Shown piece by piece: positions 9,505 through 17,606 of a stretch of DNA of 64,000 nucleotides. Position 1 is the stretch's first letter; the number at the start of each line of letters is the position of its first letter. Below the pieces are notes generated by a model. It did no database searches. It was not told the DNA's origin and worked only from the letters and a program-made list of their open reading frames with translations. Source of the stretch: JAFMKE01 sp037624485 (GTDB taxonomy: Bacteria > Bacteroidota > Bacteroidia > Chitinophagales > UBA8649); assembly GCA_037624485.1 (NCBI GenBank), contig JASJJC010000021.1, positions 62,001-126,000 of the forward strand, given 5' to 3'. The translations under genes and the position numbers were made by a program.

Positions 9505-10104
9505 TTATCTCAAATCGTTGCTTAGCAGCCTCAAGAATTCCATTCTTGTGGCTTGTTTTTCAAACTCACCACTAAATGAAGATGTAGTGGTACTTGAATT
9601 TTGCTTTTGAACGCCTCTCATCATCATACATAGATGTTGTGCTTCAATTACCACTGCAACACCGTGTGGCTTGAGTACTTTGTCGATAGTATCCTTTATT
9701 TGGACAGTTAAGCGTTCTTGTACTTGCAACCTTCTGGAAAAGACATCAACAATTCGAGGAATTTTACTTAAACCAACAATTTTCCCATCAGGAATATAGG
9801 CGACATGTGCTTTTCCGAAGAAAGGCAACATATGATGCTCGCACAAAGAATACAATTCAATTCCTTTAATGATAACCATTTCGTTGTGGTCTTCATGAAA
9901 TAATGCACCCCTCAAGATTTCCTCAGGGTCCATTTCATATCCGTGTGTTAGAAAGTGCATAGCTTTTGAAGCGCGCTCTGGAGTTTTCAGTAATCCTTCT
10001 CGACCAACATCCTCCCCCACGCTTTCAATGATACCTTTATATTTATCAGCAACGGTTTTTACGAGTTTTTCGTCATAAAGTTTTTCTTGAGAGAATCTAT
10101 CCAT
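9505..10104 (-). CDS. folE: GTP cyclohydrolase I
   Basis: A 199-residue enzyme converting GTP to 7,8-dihydroneopterin triphosphate, the entry to folate, biopterin and queuosine pathways. The zinc ligands are visible: C88 and H91 in LCEHHMLPFFGKAH and C159 in HLCMMMRGV. The KTPERASKAM segment and the GLSKIPRIVDVFSRRLQVQERLT block are hallmark regions. It is transcribed in the same direction as the pterin synthase gene 55 bp upstream, and both products belong to one pathway. It ends tail to tail with folC. Confidence 0.97.
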   Translation of the reverse strand: MDRFSQEKLYDEKLVKTVADKYKGIIESVGEDVGREGLLKTPERASKAMHFLTHGYEMDPEEILRGALFHEDHNEMVIIKGIELYSLCEHHMLPFFGKAHVAYIPDGKIVGLSKIPRIVDVFSRRLQVQERLTVQIKDTIDKVLKPHGVAVVIEAQHLCMMMRGVQKQNSSTTTSSFSGEFEKQATRMEFLRLLSNDLR

Positions 10105-10159
10105 TTATTATGATTGTTTGTATAGTAACAAGTATAGTTTATATAAGTTCACGAAGGTC

Positions 10160-10567
10160 TTATTCTCCGAAATATTCAACATAAATTCGAGGCGTTTCCA
10201 TTAGTTTTAAACCATGTAATTCGCATCCTTGGATCAAGGGATTTAAAATTTGCCAAATTACTTTGATGAAATTTTCAGAAGATGGCTGAACACTCTTAAA
10301 ATATTCTACGTCTAAATTTAGATTCTTATGATCAAATTTATCACAGATCTCATCCTTTATTAGTTTACTTAAATCGTGCGCGTTCATTACGAATCCTGTG
10401 TCAGGATTTGGATTTCCCTTAACAGTCACATACAAATCAAAATTATGCCCATGGAAATTAGCATTACAACATTTGCCGAATACTTCTTTGTTTTTTTCCG
10501 CTGTCCAATTATGGTTGTAAAGTTTGTGAGCAGCATTAAAATGCTCAACTCTAGTAAGGTAAATCAT
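10160..10567 (-). CDS. 6-pyruvoyl-tetrahydropterin / 6-carboxytetrahydropterin synthase (PTPS, QueD-like)
   Basis: A 135-residue T-fold enzyme acting on dihydroneopterin triphosphate. Zinc-binding histidines are H13 (FNAAHKL) and the HGH pair in FHGHNF; the catalytic cysteine is in FGKCCNANFHGHN; DHKNLN near residue 80 is the conserved His-containing motif. The Cys-to-HGH spacing resembles animal PTPS (FGKCxNxNxHGHN) more than E. coli QueD, so the product could be 6-pyruvoyl-tetrahydropterin (biopterin route) rather than the queuosine precursor. The neighbour folE supplies the substrate. The family is certain, the exact reaction is not, so no gene symbol is given. Confidence 0.9.
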   Translation of the reverse strand: MIYLTRVEHFNAAHKLYNHNWTAEKNKEVFGKCCNANFHGHNFDLYVTVKGNPNPDTGFVMNAHDLSKLIKDEICDKFDHKNLNLDVEYFKSVQPSSENFIKVIWQILNPLIQGCELHGLKLMETPRIYVEYFGE

Positions 10568-10585
10568 GATTTTTCTAATGTTTTA

Positions 10586-10626
10586 CAAAGATAGTTGTAA
10601 TGATTCATATCTGTAAACTATCTTTA
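10586..10626. promoter_or_regulatory. Overlapping divergent promoters built on an inverted repeat
   Basis: Between the pterin synthase (minus) and the MqnB-like gene (plus), AAAGATAGTT (10587-10596) is repeated in inverse at 10616-10625. The minus-strand copy gives a perfect -7 box TATCTTTG at 10586-10593; the plus-strand copy gives TATCTTTA at 10619-10626, ending 8 bp before the ATG. The -33 region of each promoter would overlap the -7 of the other. Confidence 0.45.
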
Positions 10627-10634
10627 GCTTTTCT

Positions 10635-11294
10635 ATGAAAATTTTAATTGCATTTGCTCATCCTTCAGAAATAGCTGAGTTTAATATCCATATTGGAAAT
10701 TTAAGCCATTCAGAGGAGTATGATTATAAGCATATCCATATCGTGTTTGTTCAAACAGGATATACGGTATACGAAACAGCATTCTCCATGGGTAATGCAA
10801 TGGCCAATAATAGCTATCATTTGGTTATTTACGCAGGTTTGGGTAATAGTTTGAATGACAAAATGAAAACTGGAGAGGTACTTAATGTAATTAATGATAT
10901 TCCTTTTTCAATAGGAAGAAAGGATGATCAGGGATTTGAACATGCCTACACGCTAAATTGGTTGGATAAAAATGAGAAACCTCACCTTAGAGGAGGATAT
11001 ATAAATCTTACTAATTCCTATTTTAACGTCTTCCTGCCTTTTATGAAAACGGCAGCATTGACAAGTCCAATATTGGAAGGTGATAAAGAATTACTAAAAC
11101 TTAAATGTGGACGTTTTCCAATACATATAGAAAGTAGTAATGGAATTGCTTTTCATTATGCTTGCTTGTCTAAAGGTTTACCGTTTTATCAATTAAGAGC
11201 GATTGCATACAATACTATCGATTTAACGAGGAATGCTGAACTTGCAATAGAAAATTTAAATAAAGCCTTGATAAAGATAATCGATTTATTATGA
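10635..11294 (+). CDS. Futalosine hydrolase-like (MqnB-like) nucleoside phosphorylase-fold protein
   Basis: A 219-residue protein with the pattern of Bacteroidota futalosine hydrolases, which cleave hypoxanthine from futalosine in menaquinone synthesis: MKILIAFAHPSEIAEF at the start, YHLVIYAGLGNSLNDKMKTGEV in the glycine-loop position, and IESSNGIAFHYACL followed by LPFYQLRAIAYNT and the C-terminal AIENLNKALI. The usual ES-M-E-G motif, whose second Glu binds the ribose, reads E166-S-S-N-G here. Catalysis may therefore be altered or lost. It overlaps the next gene by 4 bp. No other mqn gene is in the window. Confidence 0.7.
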   Translation: MKILIAFAHPSEIAEFNIHIGNLSHSEEYDYKHIHIVFVQTGYTVYETAFSMGNAMANNSYHLVIYAGLGNSLNDKMKTGEVLNVINDIPFSIGRKDDQGFEHAYTLNWLDKNEKPHLRGGYINLTNSYFNVFLPFMKTAALTSPILEGDKELLKLKCGRFPIHIESSNGIAFHYACLSKGLPFYQLRAIAYNTIDLTRNAELAIENLNKALIKIIDLL

Positions 11295-11794
11295 ATAAAT
11301 ATTTCAATGAAGCTCAAAAAAATAATGGAGAAAAGTTTAGGAAACAAGTCAATAGTTTAAAGTTTAATTTCTACCTATTGGCTAAATTGCCTGCTGCCTA
11401 TTTTTCGGGAGTTCGTTTAGTAAATCTAACAGAAGAAAGCTGCAAGGTGAAGATTCCGTTTAAATGGTTTTCTCAGAATCCATTTCGATCGACGTATTTT
11501 GCTTGTTTGGCTATGGCTGCTGAAATGAGCACGGGCTTGCCTTGTATGATGGCTATTGTTAAAATGAATCCTAAAGTATCCATGTTGGTAGTCAATTTGG
11601 AATCAAGTTTCACCAAGAAAGCCAGTGATGTAACAACTTTTGAGTGTCTAGATATTCCAGCAATTTACGATGCGGTACATAAGGCTATTCAAACTAAAGA
11701 AGGACAGCTTGTGGAAACCCATTCTATAGGTATAAATAATGCAGGCGATGAAGTTGCCCGATTTAAGATAACATGGAGTTTTAAATCCAGGTAA
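11291..11794 (+). CDS. DUF4442 hotdog-fold thioesterase-like protein
   Basis: A 167-residue protein that I recognise as a DUF4442-type hotdog domain: the central segment KIPFKWFSQNPFRSTYFACLAMAAEMSTG places a basic/aromatic strand before the long hotdog helix. Such proteins resemble PaaI/YiiD acyl-CoA thioesterases but the substrate here is unknown. The ATG overlaps the stop of the MqnB-like gene (ATGA), so the two are translationally coupled. A link to naphthoate or quinone precursors is only an inference from that pairing. Confidence 0.7.
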   Translation: MNKYFNEAQKNNGEKFRKQVNSLKFNFYLLAKLPAAYFSGVRLVNLTEESCKVKIPFKWFSQNPFRSTYFACLAMAAEMSTGLPCMMAIVKMNPKVSMLVVNLESSFTKKASDVTTFECLDIPAIYDAVHKAIQTKEGQLVETHSIGINNAGDEVARFKITWSFKSR

Positions 11795-11844
11795 GACTTT
11801 GATTTTTTGCAACTTTTCTGAATACAATTCCGGTATATAAAGGC

Positions 11845-14547
11845 TTACTTCTTTATCAATTTATGGCTGGATTGATATGCATCACTCCTAAGCGAAACAA
11901 TATAGACCCCATCTGATAGCTCAGATAAATCAAGGTTAAAAGCCTTTTCAAAATCCATATTCCCTAGAATGGTTTGCCCTAATAAGTTAAGGACTTCTAG
12001 TTCAATGGATTTATTCCAGCCCGTTGTTTGAATGCGGAAATTCCCTTGACTAGGATTGGGAAGTATACTAATACTAGCAACCTTGTTAAAGTCTTTAAAC
12101 CCGGTTATTTGGTAGGGCGTAGAATTAGCAGAACATGGCCCAGAGACACTACTTACACTATACGATCCTGAGGCATTAATATCGATGTATTGGTTGGTTT
12201 CTCCTGGCAGTAAAATGCCGTTAAGATACCATTGAATATTTGTTGCAATGGAAGATTGTAATTGATTGGCTACTTGAGTTATTACTGGTAAAATTAAGGT
12301 AGAAGTTACAAATACCGTTGCCGTATTTGAAAATACTGTTGAACAACCATTGCTAACGGTACAATCGTAGTTTCCTCCATCGCTGGTTTGAACATTATTT
12401 ATAGCTAATATTGAGTCTGTAGCACCAGGTATTGCAATCCCATTAAAAAACCATTGATAAGATGTAATAATTAGATCAGGTGAGCTTACGGAAAAATATA
12501 ATTCTCCTGAAGTGTTAATGCACCATGTAGCACCGTTTAAGGGTCCATCAATATTAATAGAGGGATCATCGATTAAGGAACAATTCGATTCAATTTCAAA
12601 GTTCTCATCAGAAATATCAAAGAAAATATTGTCTGCAGCTTCAACACGCACTCTTGCTTGATTACTAAATGCAAATGGAGCATTAACTGAAGCTAGCCCA
12701 TTATTGGGTACATTGCTCAGTAAAGTTATTGGAAAGGTATACCCACCATCTGTTGAAAGTAATATATTAACTGTATTGCACGAAACAGGATTTTGGTTGG
12801 TATTTGCAACATTCCATTCAACGTCATAATTAGTTCCCGCTGTCCAAGTGATATTGGTATTTGGATTATTCACTACAAAAGGACCTGCAGTATTGGATAC
12901 TGAAACCTCATAGTCGTCATAATTTACTGCACCTCCGCCCGGCACATTATCTCTAACGGTAACTCTAAATGACATATCTCTTCCATAATCAGGTAATATT
13001 TCTCCTAAGGTTTGATCATTGTCTAAAATATCACTGATTTGAGGAAAGGTGCGTATTGGATTCGGTGTGGGTTGAAATGACCTAAACAAGGGTGCATTAC
13101 CTGAAGGATTATTTGGATCACCTGTAGGGCCTAAATCAAATTGTTCCCAACAATATGTAATTGCATTTCCATCAATATCATTGGCTAAGGCTTGAAGTTC
13201 AAAAGGTGTAGATTTTGGTATAGTTTTATTGATTGGAGATAATATCTGAATAGTAGGAATGTTATTTCCAGTATTTGTTTTTACTGGGCAGTTATCACCT
13301 TGAAATTGGGTGGTGTATGCTAATACTTGATCAAAAGATCTCGTATGAAAATAATCATCACTATTATTTTGAATGTTTTGTGGTGCGCATATTCCTGCAT
13401 AGCCCATTATGGTGGTAGCGCTGCCCGGTTCATAAGCAGAATTAGATGATAAATTACCCCCGCTGCAGGAACCAGAGTTACTGTTAAATGTATGACTTCC
13501 GGCAAACTGATGACCAATTTCATGGGCTAAATAATCAATGTCAAAAGGGTCTCCAGTTGGATTATTGATTCCTGTAGTAGCTGAGGCTTTGGAGTTTCTG
13601 CACACTACGGCATAACTTGCTAAACCACTTCCTGATCGACCAACAACATGCCCAATATCATAATTATTAGACCCAATAATATTGTCTACTGAATTTTGGT
13701 TTTGTCCCAATAATGCTCCTGCATTGTTTGGGTTGGTAAATGGATCGGTGTTCTCATCGGTATAAATAATTTGATCATTATCGGCCACTAAAACCAAACG
13801 AATCGTGAATTCACGCTCATATACGCCATTCACTCGATTGATAGAAGTGACCACTGCGGATAAACCTTCAGCAACTGTGCCCCCATGAAATTGGGTAAAC
13901 TCAGCTGTTGCAGAAACAGCAATACGATAAGTTCTTAAAGTCTGACCATTAGAATCTTTAACAGATTTAAGTTGATTTAAAGTTTGATTATTTTTTAACA
14001 TGGAGTCATCTAACTTTTCAGTACTTGCCTCTTCTTGACTTAAACAATCAGGCATAGGTTTATTATTGATACAATCTTTCTTGAAATATACCTGATATAT
14101 ATCGGTATTATTTTTAGAAAAAGGATCGATGAAAATAGTACTCTCTTCATCAAACAACATTAGATGAAAACCTTTGAGCGTTATGTCGGCTCTTCCATAA
14201 CGCAATTGATTACTTGTACTTTGGAAAATAAAAGTTTTTATATTGGGGAATTTGTTGGCCAAACCTTTTTCCATTATTGGTGCCTCAAAAACCATAAAAT
14301 TGTCGGTACCTCCATCAGGCAATGGCAACTGAATCTGGACAGTGCTAAGATCTTGGTTATTGTTTTTTAAGGGGGCAGTCCTCAAGAAGTTTTTTAAGTT
14401 TGACAACTCTAATTCAAAGTAGCTGGCATGATTTGTGGAAATTTGTGCATCTCCAATTAGATGGCTCTCATCTACCGGTTTCCAGAACTGATTTTGTCCA
14501 AATGCTAAACTAAATAAGCAAAGTGTTACTAAAACAATCTTTTTCAT
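11845..14547 (-). CDS. Secreted reprolysin-like zinc metallopeptidase with T9SS sorting domain
   Basis: A 900-residue exported protease. Order: signal peptide (1-18), an N-terminal prodomain (about 21-158, with LPLPDGG, EAPIMEKGLANKFPNI and TIFIDPFSKN), a metzincin catalytic domain with zinc site HEIGHQFAGSH (H342, E343, H346, H352) and Met-turn IMGYAGIC near M381, about 400 residues of beta-sandwich/Ig-like modules (for example YQWFFNGIAIPGATDS), and a C-terminal T9SS type A sorting domain (SILPNPSQGNFRI to SSHKLIKK). It should cross the outer membrane by the type IX system and act at the cell surface or outside. It is last in a tight operon, 2 bp after a gene encoding a protein similar to its own prodomain. 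Confidence 0.93.
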   Translation of the reverse strand: MKKIVLVTLCLFSLAFGQNQFWKPVDESHLIGDAQISTNHASYFELELSNLKNFLRTAPLKNNNQDLSTVQIQLPLPDGGTDNFMVFEAPIMEKGLANKFPNIKTFIFQSTSNQLRYGRADITLKGFHLMLFDEESTIFIDPFSKNNTDIYQVYFKKDCINNKPMPDCLSQEEASTEKLDDSMLKNNQTLNQLKSVKDSNGQTLRTYRIAVSATAEFTQFHGGTVAEGLSAVVTSINRVNGVYEREFTIRLVLVADNDQIIYTDENTDPFTNPNNAGALLGQNQNSVDNIIGSNNYDIGHVVGRSGSGLASYAVVCRNSKASATTGINNPTGDPFDIDYLAHEIGHQFAGSHTFNSNSGSCSGGNLSSNSAYEPGSATTIMGYAGICAPQNIQNNSDDYFHTRSFDQVLAYTTQFQGDNCPVKTNTGNNIPTIQILSPINKTIPKSTPFELQALANDIDGNAITYCWEQFDLGPTGDPNNPSGNAPLFRSFQPTPNPIRTFPQISDILDNDQTLGEILPDYGRDMSFRVTVRDNVPGGGAVNYDDYEVSVSNTAGPFVVNNPNTNITWTAGTNYDVEWNVANTNQNPVSCNTVNILLSTDGGYTFPITLLSNVPNNGLASVNAPFAFSNQARVRVEAADNIFFDISDENFEIESNCSLIDDPSINIDGPLNGATWCINTSGELYFSVSSPDLIITSYQWFFNGIAIPGATDSILAINNVQTSDGGNYDCTVSNGCSTVFSNTATVFVTSTLILPVITQVANQLQSSIATNIQWYLNGILLPGETNQYIDINASGSYSVSSVSGPCSANSTPYQITGFKDFNKVASISILPNPSQGNFRIQTTGWNKSIELEVLNLLGQTILGNMDFEKAFNLDLSELSDGVYIVSLRSDAYQSSHKLIKK

Positions 14548-14549
14548 AA

Positions 14550-15035
14550 TTATTCTTTTAATGTTCCTGTTCCTTCAGGAAGGTCTTTTTTATAATAAAC
14601 AAAATACAGGCCTAAATCATGCAGATCCTCAATGTATATGGTCGCGTCGTTGCAAAAAATAACAATTTTAAATGCACGATTTATTTGATCTATTCTTGAT
14701 TGGCACAAGGTGTTATTGCTTTCATAGCCTTTGTATGAACTGATAGTTGGGAATTTGACTTGAAGTTCTTCGCTCATTACCTTACTATCTTCCACCTTAT
14801 GCATAACTATGCTGCCGTCAGGCATCGGTAATGGAACAATTCCTTGATCGAATAAACTACTAAAATTTTCTGAATCAAGTTTGTAAGTACGAAAAGCACT
14901 CGGTAATATCAGGTCTTGGTTAAGGTTTAAATTAACCGCCTCCCAAATCAAATTTGACTTGCTTTTACAATCTAATTTCCCGCTTTTACAAGTATTGAGT
15001 CCAGTCAAAACAATAAGAATAAGTAAATATCTCAA
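14550..15035 (-). CDS. Stand-alone protease-prodomain-like exported protein (putative lipoprotein)
   Basis: A 161-residue protein whose residues 30-151 align by eye with residues 21-158 of the metalloprotease encoded immediately downstream. Shared landmarks in the same order: a W-x-x-V start, LPMPDGS against LPLPDGG, MSEELQVKFPTI against MEKGLANKFPNI, ATIYIED against STIFIDP, and VYYKKD against VYFKKD. It has no catalytic domain. A hydrophobic leader ends at C16 (GLNTC), an imperfect lipobox, so it may be a lipoprotein or a simple secreted protein; three more cysteines are present (23, 111, 128). The start is TTG overlapping the stop of the upstream gene (TTGA); no suitable ATG exists. A role as inhibitor or folding helper of the protease is inference. 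Confidence 0.75.
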   Translation of the reverse strand: MRYLLILIVLTGLNTCKSGKLDCKSKSNLIWEAVNLNLNQDLILPSAFRTYKLDSENFSSLFDQGIVPLPMPDGSIVMHKVEDSKVMSEELQVKFPTISSYKGYESNNTLCQSRIDQINRAFKIVIFCNDATIYIEDLHDLGLYFVYYKKDLPEGTGTLKE

Positions 15036-15832
15036 ATTGCTAATTTAGCTTTAATGTGTTGAATAATAGTATCAGTCTGGGTGCTCTTAAGTTCCTTTTC
15101 TCCATATTTTTTAACAGATTGGATAAGTTGGATCCCATTACTCAGAAAAACTTCATCTGCTGATGTTAACAAGTCATCATTAACCTCAACCATTTTAATA
15201 TCTAAAAAGTTTACTAAAAAGTTCCTACAGACACCTAAAACACATCCACTTTCGTTATTTGGTGTATATATTTTATGATCAACTATGAAAAAAAAATTGG
15301 ACGAGCTCGCTTCAATATAATGTCCTTGTGTATTCTTTAGTAATACATCGTCATAGTCGTTAGCAGCTCCAAATTGAGTGGCTAAAACATAAAGTAATGC
15401 ATTAGAATGCTTGATGCTTGCAATAGAGTTATGTTGCTTTAGTAAATTACTATATACGCCCAGTTTTTGTATTGGTTTGAAAATTTCTTTTACCGCCGAG
15501 CATTCCAATAGCATTTGTGTTTCACTTCCTTCCGGCCTATAATTGTTTCCTGATGATCGAATGATTGAAAGTCTAACACGTGCTGTTTTATCAGCAAGCC
15601 CGTTTCGATCTAATAGTTTAAGTATTTTGGCGATGGGTATATCACAGGAATTAAATTGGAATGTTTTACAGGCCTGATCTAATCGATTTTGATGCTCTGC
15701 GAGCAAAGGGATTTGGCCATTGATATACAGTATGGATTCGAAGCATGCATCTGCGACACGAAATCGTTCTACATCATAAAAAGAGAGCTCATCTTTTCTT
15801 ATAAACTTATCGTTAAAACAGATGATCTGCAT
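15032..15832 (-). CDS. Class IV PLP aminotransferase (branched-chain aminotransferase / aminodeoxychorismate lyase-like)
   Basis: A 266-residue fold-type IV PLP enzyme. The Schiff-base lysine is K141 in SIKHSNALLYVLA, and the phosphate/cofactor segment DDVLLKNTQGHYIEASSSNFFF (E174) matches the E(G/A)SxSN pattern. The C-terminal DLLTSADEVFLSNGIQ is also family-like. The compact size and single-domain match favour an aminodeoxychorismate lyase (PabC) or D-amino acid aminotransferase-like role over a full branched-chain aminotransferase; sequence alone does not decide. It overlaps scoB by one base upstream and the prodomain-like gene by four bases downstream. Confidence 0.85.
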   Translation of the reverse strand: MQIICFNDKFIRKDELSFYDVERFRVADACFESILYINGQIPLLAEHQNRLDQACKTFQFNSCDIPIAKILKLLDRNGLADKTARVRLSIIRSSGNNYRPEGSETQMLLECSAVKEIFKPIQKLGVYSNLLKQHNSIASIKHSNALLYVLATQFGAANDYDDVLLKNTQGHYIEASSSNFFFIVDHKIYTPNNESGCVLGVCRNFLVNFLDIKMVEVNDDLLTSADEVFLSNGIQLIQSVKKYGEKELKSTQTDTIIQHIKAKLAI

Positions 15833-16488
15833 TAATCTATATTCATTGTTTCTAAATCTGGAGACACGATAAGTTTACCTGCTGTTTTTTCTTTTATTTC
15901 TTTAACCGTAACACCTGGTGCAAGTTCTTCGAGTATAAAGGCCCCATCCTTTATTGAAAACATTCCAAGGTTGGTAATCACTTTTTTGATGCAGTTTTTC
16001 CCCGTTAAAGGTAGGCTGCATTGCTTCAACAATTTAGATTCTCCAGCACGGTTGGTATGCATCATTGCTACAATGATATTATCTGTGCCAGCTACTAAAT
16101 CCATTGCACCACCCATCCCTTTTACCATTTTGCCAGGTATTTTCCAATTTGCGATATCTCCATTTTCTGCAACTTCCATTGCACCTAAAACGGTAAGTTG
16201 AACATGACCGCCACGGATCATAGCAAAACTATCAGATGAGCTAAACAAGCTGGCTCCAGGTAACATAGTTACCGTCTGCTTTCCTGCATTTATTAAATCG
16301 GCATCAATATTTTTTTCCACGGGGAATGGTCCCATACCCAGCAGTCCGTTCTCTGATTGTAATTCTACATGAATGCCTTTAGGAATGTAATTTGCTACCA
16401 ATGTGGGAATACCTATTCCTAAATTAACATACCATCCGTCTTTTAGCTCTCTAGCTATGCGTTTTGCAATTTGATCTTTAGTCAACAT
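15832..16488 (-). CDS. scoB: 3-oxoacid CoA-transferase subunit B
   Basis: Beta subunit of succinyl-CoA:acetoacetate CoA-transferase (class I CoA transferase), 218 residues. The catalytic glutamate is E46 in QSENGLLGMGP; the N-terminal INGIGIP-type motif appears as NLGIGIPTLVANYIP. I chose the ATG at 16488 (MLTKDQIAKRIA), the family-typical start; a longer open frame runs back to 16611 but would overlap scoA heavily. It follows scoA by 22 bp. Together they activate acetoacetate with succinyl-CoA, or run in reverse. Confidence 0.93.
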   Translation of the reverse strand: MLTKDQIAKRIARELKDGWYVNLGIGIPTLVANYIPKGIHVELQSENGLLGMGPFPVEKNIDADLINAGKQTVTMLPGASLFSSSDSFAMIRGGHVQLTVLGAMEVAENGDIANWKIPGKMVKGMGGAMDLVAGTDNIIVAMMHTNRAGESKLLKQCSLPLTGKNCIKKVITNLGMFSIKDGAFILEELAPGVTVKEIKEKTAGKLIVSPDLETMNID

Positions 16489-16510
16489 CGTTTCAGTTTT
16501 AAGGAATAAG

Positions 16511-17203
16511 TTATTGAGTAATTGTTCGTTGTTCAATTCGTTTTTCGTAGTTGCTGCCTTGGAAAATTCGTTGAACAAAAATACCTGGCGTATGCACGTG
16601 ATTGGGATCAATTTCTCCTGGTTCTACAAGCTCTTCAACCTCGGCAATAGTTATTTTTCCTGCCATAGCCATCATTGGATTAAAGTTTCTGGCAGTTCCT
16701 TTAAAAATTAAATTACCATATCTATCTCCTTTCCATGCTTTAACAATAGCAAAATCAGCTGTAAGGCTTTCCTCAAGAACATACATTCTTCCATTTATTT
16801 CTCTGGTCTCTTTTCCTTCTGCGACTTCCGTTCCATAACCTGTGGCAGTAAAAAACGCAGGTATTCCTGCACCACCTGCCCTACATTTTTCCGCTAAAGT
16901 TCCTTGTGGAGTAAGTTCAACTTCTAACTCACCGGAGAGCAGCTGTCTTTCAAATTCTGCATTTTCTCCAACATAACTAGAAATCATTTTTTTGACTTGA
17001 TGCTGTTGCAACATAAGCCCAATTCCAAAATCATCCACACCTGCATTGTTGGAGATGCAGGTCAGCTCTTTTTGACCACCCGCAACTATAGCTTTAATGC
17101 AATTTTCAGGTATTCCGCAAAGTCCAAATCCTCCAAGCATTAATGTCATGCCATCTTGTATACCTTGAATGGCTTCTTTAGCATCTTTTACTAACTTATT
17201 CAT
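16511..17203 (-). CDS. scoA: 3-oxoacid CoA-transferase subunit A
   Basis: Alpha subunit of the class I CoA transferase, 230 residues. The glycine-rich CoA-binding loop is visible as MLGGFGLCGIPENCI (about 22-36), followed by SNNAGVDDFGIGLML and the C-terminal GEIDPNHVHTPGIFVQRIF segment typical of ScoA/AtoD. It is translationally coupled to the upstream DUF4296 gene by a 4-bp ATGA overlap. The HMG-CoA lyase gene 2 kb away would supply acetoacetate, fitting leucine or ketone-body metabolism. Confidence 0.93.
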   Translation of the reverse strand: MNKLVKDAKEAIQGIQDGMTLMLGGFGLCGIPENCIKAIVAGGQKELTCISNNAGVDDFGIGLMLQQHQVKKMISSYVGENAEFERQLLSGELEVELTPQGTLAEKCRAGGAGIPAFFTATGYGTEVAEGKETREINGRMYVLEESLTADFAIVKAWKGDRYGNLIFKGTARNFNPMMAMAGKITIAEVEELVEPGEIDPNHVHTPGIFVQRIFQGSNYEKRIEQRTITQ

Positions 17204-17550
17204 ATTATTGCTTTTAATTCAATTTCTTTTTTACTTAATTCTTCCAGCACTTTATCGTGCATCGCACTTAAATGCACCAAATCTTCGCTGTATATAATAT
17301 ACGATTCTTCAAACTCTTCATAAGTGTATCCATATTTTTCAAAAATCCCCTTGTAAAAAGTCAACTTTTTCTGATAAATCAATTGATTAGTAGGCAATAA
17401 CTCATGCTCTACTGTAGCATCAGAGATAGCTAAATCTACCATAATACGAATCATCTCCTCCTCCGGTATCTTTAAGGTCTTGAGCACATCGGCAGTATTA
17501 TTACAAGCAAACAATACAATGGAAAGAAAAAAGAAAACAACATTTTTCAT
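17200..17550 (-). CDS. DUF4296 lipoprotein
   Basis: A 116-residue predicted lipoprotein (lipobox LFAC, Cys at about residue 16) of the small Bacteroidota family DUF4296: helical body with IPEEEMIRIMVDLAISDATVE and YGYTYEEFEESYIIY. The function of the family is unknown. An in-frame ATG at 17694 exists, but the internal ATG at 17550 directly precedes the signal peptide (MKNVVFFFLSIVLFAC), and an extension would run into the opposite yggS gene. It is first in the six-gene operon that ends with the metalloprotease. Confidence 0.8.
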   Translation of the reverse strand: MKNVVFFFLSIVLFACNNTADVLKTLKIPEEEMIRIMVDLAISDATVEHELLPTNQLIYQKKLTFYKGIFEKYGYTYEEFEESYIIYSEDLVHLSAMHDKVLEELSKKEIELKAII

Positions 17551-17569
17551 TAACGTAAAAATAATGAAA

Positions 17570-17577
17570 TAACTTTG
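17570..17577 (+). promoter_or_regulatory. -7 box for yggS
   Basis: TAACTTTG matches TAnnTTTG exactly, 29 bp before the yggS ATG. The opposite strand carries a near-match TATTTTTA at 17557-17564 for the divergent DUF4296 operon, so this 56-bp gap holds back-to-back promoters. Confidence 0.5.
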
Positions 17578-17606
17578 TCCTTGAAGTAATTGATAGATAT
17601 AATTCG

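Noticed and set aside
16489..16611. N-terminal extension of scoB
   Set aside because: It overlaps the end of scoA by about 100 bp and is not part of the CoA-transferase family; the ATG at 16488 gives the typical start.
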